A stretch of DNA of 64,000 nucleotides from Fulvivirga ligni (GCF_021389935.1 NZ_CP089979.1:4631001-4695000); one strand, 5' to 3'. Counted from the stretch's first letter, positions 26,195-36,286 are shown. Notes: generated from the sequence alone by a model not told the origin. Made by a program: numbers and translations.

Positions 26195-27939
26195 TCTATA
26201 TCAAAATTTCGTGGTTTTGACAAATTGCTTTTTACTTCTGACTCAGATACAGCCTCGAGCTGATAGCTATACTTACCTGATGTCATTGCGGAAGAAACCC
26301 ATTGTCTCGCCTCCGGGCCCAATTGGTTTTCATCCGCTATTATTTCTCCATTTTGATATAGCCTAAAACCAGCTAGATCAATTATATTATCAGGGTATTT
26401 CCAATTGAGTGTGATAACTTTATTTTCTTTGGCTATTGGCCAAATTTCAACAAATGGTAGGTCCAAAGATGGAACCAGGATAGATATGGAATCACTCAAT
26501 GGACTTTCGAAGTAATCCTCAGTTAATGCTGAAACCGCAAAACCATATGTTGCTGCATGTTTGTTAGCAACTTCATAGTCATAGGTGGTGGTATGAATCT
26601 CAATGCTACCTTCTTGAACCAAATGATCAGACCAGGGGCTCCTTGAGTATAGTTTATATTCACTTACATGGTTAAGATTCTTATTTGGTTTATTCCAATT
26701 TAACCTAACAAATCTCTTTTGTCCATTCTGTATAATTTCTGCTGATAGATTTTGAGGGGCTGAAGGAGTTTTATCTTCTTGATAGTAAAAGTTCTTTCTA
26801 TTACTCCAAAGTGATAAACCGTCAATTCTTACCGCCACTACTCTGAAAGTGTGATAACTACCATCTTTAGGAGCCGCACTTGTAAAAGTGAAATGTCTTG
26901 TCGAGGAAACCAAAAGCTCAGATACCTTTTGAAATTGGTCGATTTCATCTACCTTTTCCACATAAAAACCTGAGATAAATTCTTCTTTATCTGCACTAAA
27001 CTGCCAATCTAGGGAAAAACCTGTTTGAATGTAATCAACTTTTTCTAAAGTTGGCATAGCAATATCCTCAGGTATCTTCTTAGTTGCCACCTCTAATTCA
27101 GAGTATTCCCCGAAAGTATTGAATATAGTCTTAGGCCTGATGGCATATGTATATGAGTTATCTAGCTGAACCGTATTATCACTATAAAAAACAACACCTT
27201 CTTTGCTTCCAGTTGACATCCAGATAATATTCTCATTTAGCTTTTTAAACTGGTCAGCAGCATCTCTTCTAAAAACATCAAACCCACTAATGAAAGGATA
27301 CTTCTTATAGTCTTCAAGATTTACTGTCCACAATAGTTCAACACTACTTGCCTTTTGATTAATTGCTTTTACCTCTCCATTAATTTCTATTGGGAATTTT
27401 GTTTCAGTCCCAAAATCTAAGCTATAAGTAGCCGCTACTTGCCCTTCTACATCTTTTAGGACTGGGAAAATACCATAAGTGAACTTGCCCTTAGCTTTTG
27501 GATGATCTACATATCCAAAACCAGCTATCAAAGACAAATCAAAATCACTGGCTAAAACAAACCTTAATGCCTTTGTCACTCCTTCTTGACCTAAAAATGA
27601 AATAAACTCATCATGATCTTTTGGCGTTAGTTTATTCTGTTTAATCAGGTCGGATCTTTTGGCTGATAACCTTTCAATATCGTTAGATGAAAGGCCCAGA
27701 TTGTTAAGCAATTTATCTGATGATGTAGCAGGCAAAATGGGAGACTCATTTAATAATAGCCATTCTCCTTCACCTTGCCTTCTTTTTATATTATACCCTG
27801 CAAGATTCTCGGGTACCTTTTCATTGGGCAGCCAAAATAGCCTCACTTCACTCTCTAAACCATAGCCTAAAAAAGTCATATCCTGACCTGCAGATTTAAA
27901 AGTGATTATCAGTAATAAAAAAATTATGATTTTCTTCAT
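26191..27939 (-). CDS. Secreted fibronectin type III protein
   Basis: 582 residues with a signal peptide (MKKIIIFLLLIITFKSAGQ). An N-terminal region of about 190 residues precedes four or five FN3 domains, the clearest being VRLNWNKPNKNLNHVSEYKL and ITLNWKYPDNIIDLAGFRLY. It resembles the 678-residue FN3 protein three genes downstream in length, order and N-terminal sequence pattern. No catalytic motif is visible. It starts two bases after the giant upstream gene stops and overlaps the next gene by four bases, so translation of all three is probably coupled. Confidence 0.8.
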   Translation of the reverse strand: MKKIIIFLLLIITFKSAGQDMTFLGYGLESEVRLFWLPNEKVPENLAGYNIKRRQGEGEWLLLNESPILPATSSDKLLNNLGLSSNDIERLSAKRSDLIKQNKLTPKDHDEFISFLGQEGVTKALRFVLASDFDLSLIAGFGYVDHPKAKGKFTYGIFPVLKDVEGQVAATYSLDFGTETKFPIEINGEVKAINQKASSVELLWTVNLEDYKKYPFISGFDVFRRDAADQFKKLNENIIWMSTGSKEGVVFYSDNTVQLDNSYTYAIRPKTIFNTFGEYSELEVATKKIPEDIAMPTLEKVDYIQTGFSLDWQFSADKEEFISGFYVEKVDEIDQFQKVSELLVSSTRHFTFTSAAPKDGSYHTFRVVAVRIDGLSLWSNRKNFYYQEDKTPSAPQNLSAEIIQNGQKRFVRLNWNKPNKNLNHVSEYKLYSRSPWSDHLVQEGSIEIHTTTYDYEVANKHAATYGFAVSALTEDYFESPLSDSISILVPSLDLPFVEIWPIAKENKVITLNWKYPDNIIDLAGFRLYQNGEIIADENQLGPEARQWVSSAMTSGKYSYQLEAVSESEVKSNLSKPRNFDIE

Positions 27940-27941
27940 TG

Positions 27942-30900
27942 CTAAAAAGTCTTATCTACTGAAACTGAATGCGTAAAACTTTCACCCATTGCGCTAACAG
28001 TGAGATCAACATCACCTCTCAGTCTTCCCTGATTACTTATGTAGGACAATTCTGCCATACTATTAATAGTAGCACTGATATCACCACGAACACCACTTAC
28101 TACCATATATAAGGTTGCATTGCCTAATAGCCTTACATCCATGACTCCCTGAATGCCTTGTGGACTCAAAGATGTATGCACTGAAGACGAGAAATTCATA
28201 TTTAAATCACCTCCTAATGTTACTAAAGTGAAGGGGTGTACCTCAAACTTTTTAGTATAGGTATAGGAAGCCATACCGTCCAAATACCCTGATATGGAAG
28301 TCCCTTCCTTAGATAAAGATGTATTACCAGTAAAAGTCACCGTATTGAAAATTTTACCACTCACATGGCCTTCAACATTCCAATCATTATTAGCATAATC
28401 AAAATTGAAAGTGGCAGGATTATCCGTTTTAAATACATAGCCATTTGACGGTGGCACCTGAACATCTACCCTTAGGGATCCATCAACCGTATTGTCAGGC
28501 AAATGATAGTTAACATTAAAATCTGAATTGATTATCGGGTTAGTTCTAGGGGCCTTGATATTTCCCATCAAACTTAATTGCAGCTCACTTCCTCCGAACT
28601 GAACTAGTGTGGTTCCCTCAGCAGAAAACAGATTAGCTGCATCAGAAATACCCAGTGTCATACCTAACAAATAGTTTGAATATCTCGGAGAGCCAGAAAA
28701 TTGACCTGCGCTGTAGGTTACGAAATAATTATACCCTACCCGGCCTCCTATCTTATTAAGTTTTAATCCGGTAGGGCCTAATGGAATTCCAGCCTTGGTT
28801 CCTACGGCTGCACTAAGATAGGCATACCCATAATTGTCTCTCTTACCAATATCGATGGCTCCATCAAAGCTTATAAGCCTTACATCACCATTGAATGTAC
28901 CCGCAAAGGAGCTTTCTCCAAAGGTGGCATTAAACTTCATGATCACCATGGGGCTGTTAAACTCACCTGAAATTTTGCCTATAGATATATTTCCATCCTT
29001 ATCAATCTGAAATCTATCAACAGCCAATTTCCCAGCATTAGCAATTTCAACCTTGCTACTTATCGATAACTTATCATTCAAATAAGATGATTCAATAATT
29101 TCAAATAAAAATGACTTGTAGTTTACCTGTCCACTGCCATTCCATTTGGTAAGCTCTCCGTCCTCTACTTCGAACTTTTGGATATCAATACTTGCATCAA
29201 ATGCAGAGTGAGTCGCTGATAATGAACCTGAGATTTTAGTCAGATCGAGCATTTCATTAAAGTCAGCTTCAAGATTTAGATTAGCCAGTTCCATTCCAAA
29301 AGCAGAAATTTCACTTTCCTCTGAAAGTAGCTCAGTGTGGAAGTTATTATCTACTCCATAGGTCATTCCAAGTTTGAAGGTACCGTCTACTCCTTTAATG
29401 TTGCCTATTGAGAATTTACCATCAGCATTTGTAATGGCAAAACTACTCCAGCCCTGAACCAAATTTGCGGTTACATCTAACTCCAGTTTTTCCACTGTAA
29501 CTTCAAAAGCTCCTGAGTTATACTTCATTCCATTCGAAGCTGTCATTTTCCCCGTGATCTGCTTAGATGAGTTCACTTGAATATTTTTAAGTGCAGCTAT
29601 TTCTGTGTCACCCTTCTCTATCACTACATTAAGTTTTTTGATAGAAGAGAGATCAAAATCACCAGAAAAATCATTACCGCCTGAAAAATTAAAAACGATC
29701 TGTCCCTCTACTCCCTTTTTCAGTCTAATCAATGATGTTAATTGCTTATCTTCTGTCAAGCTGGCTGTTAAAACAACTCTGCTAGAACCTGAAATCGTAG
29801 CCGCTTCACCTTCCGCTCCGGTGAGGTAACTTTCATCTGAATCAATTTCAAGATCAAAAGACTTTATAGCGGCATTGATACCATAAACTTCTCCTACACT
29901 GTAGTTTTTTCCGTCTATTGAAATCTTAACATTTCTATATCTTTCATGACTCCTATGTTTCTCAAATGAAATGAGTGCACCTCCAATATTCTTTTCCTTC
30001 TTCACATTCCCTTGCTCAAACTTCATTAGTAAAGCTGCTTCAGCTTCGTAATGTCTATAAGCACCAGAGCCATCTAAATCATTCATTTCACTGGTGAGAG
30101 CCACTACAACAGGCCCAAAAGTATATCTACCGGAGACATTTGCATTGAAGCTTCCAAAATTGATATTCCCGGCCAGATCAATGGTAAAATCATTAACAGA
30201 TGCTGCAATCAGCATTCCGCCTTGATCCACTTCTACATTTGCATCTATAATCAGCTTTGACTGTTCGGATGAATAGTTTATTTCTGAAATATTTACGGCC
30301 AATTGTTGATAAGAAATCTGTCCATCACCCTGAAACTCTTTAATTGTTCCATCTTCCAGAAGAAAGTTCTTTATAGAAATAGCCGCATCAAAATCATCAT
30401 GCTTTACCTTCAAACTACCAGACACTTTCTCCAAGTCAAGAGAATTATTGAAAGATGCTTCAATATTCAATTCTGAAAAGGTAAAACCGTAGCCACCAAT
30501 ATTATTAGATGTAATAGATGATGAATAAACATCTTCGTTTATCTCTAAACCAATAGTAATATCCCCATTAAGTCCTTGTATCTGATCTACCTTAAATGAA
30601 CCTTCTCCAGAGGTCACTTTAATCCCTGTGAATGAGCTGTAGGTAATATCCATCTCCAACTTATTTACACTAAGCTGAAAGCCTTTACTTGTAAAGCTCT
30701 GTCCTTCCGCTGCAACTAGTTTTCCAGATAAAACTCCCTCTTTATTAAGTTCTCCATCCTTTAAAGAGGCCAAAATCTCTTCCGACTTTACAAAATCAAC
30801 ATTTACCCCTTTTACACCTTCTAGAGAAAATATACCATCAAAATCGTCAGCACCAGCATATCTAAAGCTAAAATCACCATTTAAGCCCTTTCTAATGACG

Positions 30901-33900
30901 AAATTATCTCGGATAATAACGTCATCATTTAAATAAGCAGACATGGACATATCACCTTGTATTTTACCTTCCTCATCCACTTGAATATGGGCCTGCTTAA
31001 GCCTTCCTCCTACTACACCGATCTTTCCAAGGTCAATCCCTTGCTCACTGGTCCATGCTATATCTACATCCTTAAATTCTCCATTAGAAGCGTTCTGTTT
31101 AAACTTAAGGCTAGCAGCTCCTAGCTCTGCTTCCTTTTGAGCTTTTTGCCCCTTTAATTTTACATATACAGTACCTGTGGCTTCATATGAATTCCAATCT
31201 CCCTCTGCAACCGTACTGGTGGCGCTGCCTTCTAAACTTACTCTTACCGCTCCAAAAGTGAGATCTCCAGAACCTTCGATTTGATAATCTCCCAGAGTAA
31301 TGTTTCCAGCATTATCAATAGTGAAACTATCAATGGATGCACCTACTTTAATTCCATTGTTATCTACCAAAGCCTCAGCAGATAGAGAAATTATTTGCTG
31401 GTCAGCATTATAGGTGGAATTAAGAACATTAATTGTTAAGCTATTATATATAATCTGTCCTTGAGCATTAAAGGATGTCAATTTACCATCCTGTATGTTA
31501 AACTCTTTAACTTCCAAGGTGGTGTTAAAATCACTATGCTTGGCTTTAAACTTGCCTGAAACCGCTTTAACAGTAAAGCTATTATCTATCTCAGCATTAA
31601 TATCGAGATCTGTAAAAGTCATCCCATAACCTGACAAAGTCGAAGTATTGACAGTGGTAGTATAACCTTCAGGGGTAATGGCAAGATTTAACTTCAATTC
31701 ACCTTGAAGCCCGGCGATATTACTTAGAGTGAATAGTCCCTCACCTGAGCTGACCTTTAAACCATCAATAATGGAATATTGCACATCTGCTTTTAAACTA
31801 TTGATAATTACGGTAGATTCAGCAATTGAATATTGAAATGAATTATCGTCTGATAATTCTATAGTTCCGTTAAAATTACCTTCCCCATTAAATGAACCAT
31901 TATTTAGTGAAGCAATGGTTTGTCCTCCTTTAAGTAGATCCAGACTAATGTTGCTAATTCCCTGAAAGTCAAAACTTCCCGCATAACTATTCTGATTACT
32001 GAATGAGAAACTAAAGCTTCCACTTACTCCTTGCTTGATTTTAATATAATTATCAATTGTCTGATCACTTGCTAAAGAAGCTGTCATGTCCACATCTCCA
32101 GATAAATTACCGTTAGAATCTATTTGCAGACTAACTGAAGTAAGGGTAGCATCTATAAACCCAATTTTACCAAGGGAAAGGTTAGTGGCATTATAAGTAA
32201 TTTGAACATCCTTATATTCATCTCCGTCACATTTTTTCTTAAAACTGAGAGAGGCATTATTGATAGTTACCTCCTTAGTTATACCTGTTCCCTCAAGAGT
32301 GAGTATAAATGAGGCATCTATATTATTATAAATACAAAATCCATCTGTGGTGGTTGAATCTGAATTTAGATCTTCATTAAGTTTAAAGCTGATTGGCCCA
32401 AGTTTAAAATCAGCTCCAGCAATTATTCCGCCCCCTGTAGAATTACCATTTCCAGTATCATTATTATAACTAGTGGTACCATCCGGTCCCACAATTGTAG
32501 AATTACCATTAGAATCAGTAACAACTACATTTTTATTAGGCGGTATTGATGTGGTATCTCCTGTAGTGGTAACAACTATAATGTTACCGTCAGGATCTTC
32601 ATAAATCTGAGAAATCTCACCATCAACAGTAGTAGAATCTGCTATAGCATCTGGTTCCTCACCGCTACCACCATTAGCAAGACCATCATCTCCTTCTGAT
32701 ATAGCATCAGGTGGAGTACTTGCATCATAAAACATGCTACTTTCCGGATCCCAGTAGGTGTAAACATTTCCATCTATCACCCTACGATCAGTATTTACTT
32801 TAATATCAGTGAAAACTGCTCTTACTTTCACAAAGTGTAAGAATGGGATTTCCGCTTTTCCCCCTCCTGTAAATTCTCCCGATTCACCAACTACATTATC
32901 TATTTGAATATCAAAATCTCCTGCATATATATAATCGCCAGGTTTTAGCTCTTCTATCAACTCAGTATTTGAGAGGTCGTAAGTTGGCTCAATGGTGCCA
33001 CAAGCAAATTCATCCAAATTTCTTTGCGGAGTTGTAAATTGAGCTATTGGAGTAAATGGCCCATTTACATTTGAACATGTGGCTGCCACCTGATAATTAT
33101 AGGTAGTTCCTGGTTGAAGTGAATTGAGTTCCAGATCACTGAGGTATGTACTTTGCTCCTCCCAGGCTCCATCTGAAGAAGCAGGCCTATATCTAATGGA
33201 AAATGCAGTGTGATTATCTAAAGGTTCCCAACTTATTGAAGCCCGGCCTCCTGCAAGTACTTCTGCACTTACATCTTCGAGTTCTTTACATTCTTCACCA
33301 TAAACAAAAGTGAAAACTTCACTATAACCATTATTCTTAAACAGATCGAGCTCATCAATACCCACCATACTTTTAGCCCTGACTCTGAAAGCATAATGCC
33401 TGCCGGGTACCAATGGAGTTTCAGCTGGCCCATAGATCAAAGTGGTACTTGGTGTGGTTGCTTCAAAAATGGGCGGAGAAGTGAGAATAGCATCATTTGG
33501 ATTTCTAGTTTCAGGCCAAATTTCCACTATAGAAAGTTCGTACTCTGTGGCAAAAGCCGAATTAGGTGAGCCTGTGTGTCTGGGAGTCCACTGAAAGGTA
33601 ACATACTGAGGATCCTGTATCCTCAGCTTTTCACCATTCTTTGGTAAATTAATTATGGGTGGGTTATTCAAGATTAACCATGCTGTGGCACACCCAGAAT
33701 TTGAGATTTTAACGCCTCTATTATATTCTATTACCTCGAAACAAAATTGATATAGCCCTTCTGGCAAGGCTCCTGTTCGTTCAAACGCTCTCTGAGAAAT
33801 CCCCTGAAAGTTCAAATTTTCCGGTTTAAAATAATCTACTAGATCTGAAGCCGTAAACCTTTCTGGAATGCCACCCTCCAAGATAACCGGAGGAGGTATG

Positions 33901-34154
33901 TATCCTGGTTTGGTTTCAATTATTATCCCCTGCCCCTGAATTCTAAGCTTAAACCGAACTTGCAACTGTGGTCTATTAACGTCTCCGAGAAGCACATTTA
34001 ATGCTAATCTGTCAGACCCCACGGCCACATAGTCTGAAAGATACACCGAATATGGCGGTATAATAGTGGTTGTTACCTGCACAGGATAAGTCTGGGAAAA
34101 GCCCAGATTAGCGGCAACAACCAATAGTGTTAATATGACGATTTTCTTAATCAA
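27942..34154 (-). CDS. Giant exported protein: TANFOR-like/FN3 head and three tandem beta-repeats
   Basis: 2070 residues. Signal peptide MIKKIVILTLLVVAANLGFS, then an N-terminal domain opening VQVTTTIIPPYSVYLSDYV, which from memory matches the TANFOR domain described in Tannerella and other Bacteroidota. Two FN3 domains follow (about 165-375) and an acidic linker (about 470-560). Residues 576-1746 consist of three copies of a repeat of about 390 residues. The last 320 residues are Gly-rich beta-strands resembling part of the 1551-residue protein downstream. No T9SS tail and no enzyme motif. The start is TTG, inside the stop of the previous gene (CCTTGATTAAG); no ATG gives a signal peptide. 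An elongated beta-structure in the periplasm or outside the cell is a reasonable guess; the function is unknown. Confidence 0.75.
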   Translation of the reverse strand: MIKKIVILTLLVVAANLGFSQTYPVQVTTTIIPPYSVYLSDYVAVGSDRLALNVLLGDVNRPQLQVRFKLRIQGQGIIIETKPGYIPPPVILEGGIPERFTASDLVDYFKPENLNFQGISQRAFERTGALPEGLYQFCFEVIEYNRGVKISNSGCATAWLILNNPPIINLPKNGEKLRIQDPQYVTFQWTPRHTGSPNSAFATEYELSIVEIWPETRNPNDAILTSPPIFEATTPSTTLIYGPAETPLVPGRHYAFRVRAKSMVGIDELDLFKNNGYSEVFTFVYGEECKELEDVSAEVLAGGRASISWEPLDNHTAFSIRYRPASSDGAWEEQSTYLSDLELNSLQPGTTYNYQVAATCSNVNGPFTPIAQFTTPQRNLDEFACGTIEPTYDLSNTELIEELKPGDYIYAGDFDIQIDNVVGESGEFTGGGKAEIPFLHFVKVRAVFTDIKVNTDRRVIDGNVYTYWDPESSMFYDASTPPDAISEGDDGLANGGSGEEPDAIADSTTVDGEISQIYEDPDGNIIVVTTTGDTTSIPPNKNVVVTDSNGNSTIVGPDGTTSYNNDTGNGNSTGGGIIAGADFKLGPISFKLNEDLNSDSTTTDGFCIYNNIDASFILTLEGTGITKEVTINNASLSFKKKCDGDEYKDVQITYNATNLSLGKIGFIDATLTSVSLQIDSNGNLSGDVDMTASLASDQTIDNYIKIKQGVSGSFSFSFSNQNSYAGSFDFQGISNISLDLLKGGQTIASLNNGSFNGEGNFNGTIELSDDNSFQYSIAESTVIINSLKADVQYSIIDGLKVSSGEGLFTLSNIAGLQGELKLNLAITPEGYTTTVNTSTLSGYGMTFTDLDINAEIDNSFTVKAVSGKFKAKHSDFNTTLEVKEFNIQDGKLTSFNAQGQIIYNSLTINVLNSTYNADQQIISLSAEALVDNNGIKVGASIDSFTIDNAGNITLGDYQIEGSGDLTFGAVRVSLEGSATSTVAEGDWNSYEATGTVYVKLKGQKAQKEAELGAASLKFKQNASNGEFKDVDIAWTSEQGIDLGKIGVVGGRLKQAHIQVDEEGKIQGDMSMSAYLNDDVIIRDNFVIRKGLNGDFSFRYAGADDFDGIFSLEGVKGVNVDFVKSEEILASLKDGELNKEGVLSGKLVAAEGQSFTSKGFQLSVNKLEMDITYSSFTGIKVTSGEGSFKVDQIQGLNGDITIGLEINEDVYSSSITSNNIGGYGFTFSELNIEASFNNSLDLEKVSGSLKVKHDDFDAAISIKNFLLEDGTIKEFQGDGQISYQQLAVNISEINYSSEQSKLIIDANVEVDQGGMLIAASVNDFTIDLAGNINFGSFNANVSGRYTFGPVVVALTSEMNDLDGSGAYRHYEAEAALLMKFEQGNVKKEKNIGGALISFEKHRSHERYRNVKISIDGKNYSVGEVYGINAAIKSFDLEIDSDESYLTGAEGEAATISGSSRVVLTASLTEDKQLTSLIRLKKGVEGQIVFNFSGGNDFSGDFDLSSIKKLNVVIEKGDTEIAALKNIQVNSSKQITGKMTASNGMKYNSGAFEVTVEKLELDVTANLVQGWSSFAITNADGKFSIGNIKGVDGTFKLGMTYGVDNNFHTELLSEESEISAFGMELANLNLEADFNEMLDLTKISGSLSATHSAFDASIDIQKFEVEDGELTKWNGSGQVNYKSFLFEIIESSYLNDKLSISSKVEIANAGKLAVDRFQIDKDGNISIGKISGEFNSPMVIMKFNATFGESSFAGTFNGDVRLISFDGAIDIGKRDNYGYAYLSAAVGTKAGIPLGPTGLKLNKIGGRVGYNYFVTYSAGQFSGSPRYSNYLLGMTLGISDAANLFSAEGTTLVQFGGSELQLSLMGNIKAPRTNPIINSDFNVNYHLPDNTVDGSLRVDVQVPPSNGYVFKTDNPATFNFDYANNDWNVEGHVSGKIFNTVTFTGNTSLSKEGTSISGYLDGMASYTYTKKFEVHPFTLVTLGGDLNMNFSSSVHTSLSPQGIQGVMDVRLLGNATLYMVVSGVRGDISATINSMAELSYISNQGRLRGDVDLTVSAMGESFTHSVSVDKTF
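28915..32425 (-). repeat. Three tandem protein repeats of about 390 residues
   Basis: Within the giant protein, three units run at about 32425-31210, 31210-30070 and 30070-28915. Each has in order: LGxxxLxFKK or ISFEKH, YKDVxIxxxxxxxxLGKIG, a D-x-x-G-x-x-x-G-D strand, IxxKxGVxGxFxFxFS, SGEGxFxxxxIxGLxGxxxL, GYGxxFxxLxIxAxF, VSGxxKxKHxxFxxxxxVxxF and GQIxYxxLxxNV. Protein similarity is clear but the DNA has diverged, so the duplication is old. Confidence 0.8.
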
Positions 34155-35899
34155 GGCTTCCTATCTTTTTTATCCTTTCTTGTACTAAAATTATAGCTGT
34201 AACCCAGGGTAGCTGTAAACTCTGTGAAATCTGCCGATGTCCCTTCATTATTAGACGCCCTATTTACTACAGCCAGGGTCAAATTAAGATTGTGTTTTTT
34301 CTTTACTGAATAGTTTCCTGTACCTCTTAGATTAGCTACACGACTCACTTTACTCCCATTGGTATATGATTCATTCCATGAGCCTGCAAGCCCTACTCTC
34401 ATCTTCTTATCCAACAAAGATTTTCTTACTCCGATGGTAGGCCCCAGGGTGGTAGTTTCTATCTCTACAGATTCATTTTTATTATAATTAAAGGAGGCGG
34501 TGATAGTCAGGTTTCTAGGTATTAAACTCAGACTATAAGCAGCATTGGCCATATAAAACTGGTTCCCACTATTCTGTTTTACCCCACCCTGCTCATCTGA
34601 AGCATCCTGAAAGGTAAGATTCAAATTGAGGTTCTGTCTTTTTGTTCGCTCATTCTGAAGTATATAATTCGCATTTAAGGATGCATTTTGAGAAATCTGG
34701 GTATAGTCTAATGTGTCAAGATTGTCATAAGGTGTAAGTTGATTAATATCTACAAACTGAGATCGGATATTGGTATATGTTTGAAAGTTTGAATAGGTTA
34801 AGGCCAGATTTAGCTTCTCAGTAGCTGCATAGCCAACATTTACTGCGCCCACTACACGTTTCATCGTGCTCACCTTAGCATCGTCAAGATTATCCTTTTG
34901 AACACCCACATTAGCACCTATATTCACTTTACCTCCAAAAATAGAAGTGTTACCATTCACAGTGATATTCTCAAGATCGTTATTGAAATAGTATGCGCCT
35001 AGCGTTCTATAACCTGGATCGATTCTTTCATATCCTAAGCCAACTACGAAACCATTGCCTTGATACGAAACGCCTGACTTAAACGCATTGTAGTAAGCCG
35101 AAGATTGCCGAGGTGTGAATAGATTCCCGGCATAATCAAATATTTTGTAATTCTCTAAAGAAGCCTCTTCTGATCTGGTGTCTCGAGTGATGCCACTAAT
35201 AGCATACTCAGCCTTCAATATCACCTTTTCGAAAAGCTGCTTACTGCCTATTAGGCTCATTACCAGGTTTTCTTCTGGCAAGATATCCTCATCTTCAGGC
35301 ACATAGGCTATGGAATTGATATCGTCCTTAGCTCGAAATAAGATGAAATGAATTTGATCGTTTCCATCAGCGTAGCCAGCCTTTAAACCGTACCCCATTC
35401 GTCTAAAAGATGGCAATGGTGTTGAAGCATTTACTGAATCGGGTTCTACGGCATCTAATAATCTGCCATACATGGCACTTACCTGAAATTTCCCAGGATT
35501 AGCTTCTACTCCTGCTCCAAGAAATAAATGGCCCGCCAATGTGTAGGACGAAAAGTTCATACTCGCATACCCCAAATGGCCAGTCACCCATTTATAAGTT
35601 GGGTGTAAACCATATTGATTGAAAGGTTGCTGAAATGATGTTTGCTGATTGGAATAGGTGAAAGTGAAAGGAACCGACCAACCATATAGGTTAAAATTCA
35701 GATTGCCTGAAGCATATAAAGAATAAGGATCACGACGAGATTCTATTCCATTAACTGCATATCCTATTTGGTTAACGGATACTCCTCCAGTAACCACCAA
35801 AGGATTTTCCTCCCCAATGGACTCAAGGTTCTGAGCGCTCATTGGCAAATAGCATAACATGGAAAATGCAAATAGTCTAAAAAATACTACCTTTTTCAC
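34151..35899 (-). CDS. Outer-membrane beta-barrel protein, first gene of the surface operon
   Basis: 582 residues: signal peptide (MKKVVFFRLFAFSMLCYLPMSAQ) followed almost entirely by amphipathic beta-strands rich in Tyr, Asn, Gly and Ser, such as YSLYASGNLNFNLYGWSVPF and NLALTYSNFQTYTN. It ends FTATLGYSYNFSTRKDKKDRKP, that is, a strand plus a basic tail. I infer a barrel of 20 or more strands with no plug or TonB box seen. GTG is the start. It is the first gene of a coupled series and its stop overlaps the next start by four bases. It may be the outer-membrane anchor or pore for the proteins encoded downstream. Confidence 0.75.
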   Translation of the reverse strand: MKKVVFFRLFAFSMLCYLPMSAQNLESIGEENPLVVTGGVSVNQIGYAVNGIESRRDPYSLYASGNLNFNLYGWSVPFTFTYSNQQTSFQQPFNQYGLHPTYKWVTGHLGYASMNFSSYTLAGHLFLGAGVEANPGKFQVSAMYGRLLDAVEPDSVNASTPLPSFRRMGYGLKAGYADGNDQIHFILFRAKDDINSIAYVPEDEDILPEENLVMSLIGSKQLFEKVILKAEYAISGITRDTRSEEASLENYKIFDYAGNLFTPRQSSAYYNAFKSGVSYQGNGFVVGLGYERIDPGYRTLGAYYFNNDLENITVNGNTSIFGGKVNIGANVGVQKDNLDDAKVSTMKRVVGAVNVGYAATEKLNLALTYSNFQTYTNIRSQFVDINQLTPYDNLDTLDYTQISQNASLNANYILQNERTKRQNLNLNLTFQDASDEQGGVKQNSGNQFYMANAAYSLSLIPRNLTITASFNYNKNESVEIETTTLGPTIGVRKSLLDKKMRVGLAGSWNESYTNGSKVSRVANLRGTGNYSVKKKHNLNLTLAVVNRASNNEGTSADFTEFTATLGYSYNFSTRKDKKDRKP

Positions 35900-36286
35900 G
35901 GTTCAGATTGATAAAGGATCGTAAGTTATAATAATATATAATACAGCGCAATAGAGTTATGTAACCAGCCTTACATCATTTCAAAAATTAAGTTTTAATA
36001 AAAATAGTACTATAAAATCATCTTGTAACAGCTAACAATACGACCTAATCATTGGATCAACTCCAGATAGTACAATTACATTAATTTCCATTCAAGAGAG
36101 CACAAAGGATATTCATCTAATTGATTCACAGTTATTTAAGATTCAGTGACGTAATTCACCCACTACTTATAAAAATGAGAAGTAATTAAAGCGTATAAAA
36201 ATATTCCTAATTAAAAATATCATTTCTTAACGTTGCAAACGTTGCCGGTAACGTTTCTAAAATTTGTTCAACTAAACCAATTTAAC
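35900..36286. other. Divergent intergenic region, barrel operon / GH5 gene
   Basis: About 390 AT-rich bases that must hold the promoters of the 28-kb minus-strand block and of the glucanase gene. I could not place a clean TAnnTTTG -7 motif for either. The only structured part is the triple AACGTT stretch at 36229-36255. No small gene is evident. Confidence 0.5.
36229..36255. promoter_or_regulatory. Triple AACGTT motif upstream of the glucanase
   Basis: AACGTT occurs three times within 27 bases (36229-36234, 36238-36243, 36250-36255), 30 to 60 bases before the ATG. A CG-centred palindrome is typical of LacI-family operators, which often control polysaccharide genes. A regulator is not encoded nearby, so this is only a candidate. 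Confidence 0.4.

Noticed and set aside
36233-36286. Upstream TTG start for the glucanase
   Set aside because: It would place 18 extra residues before a perfect signal peptide and would run through the AACGTT cluster; ATG at 36287 is preferred.
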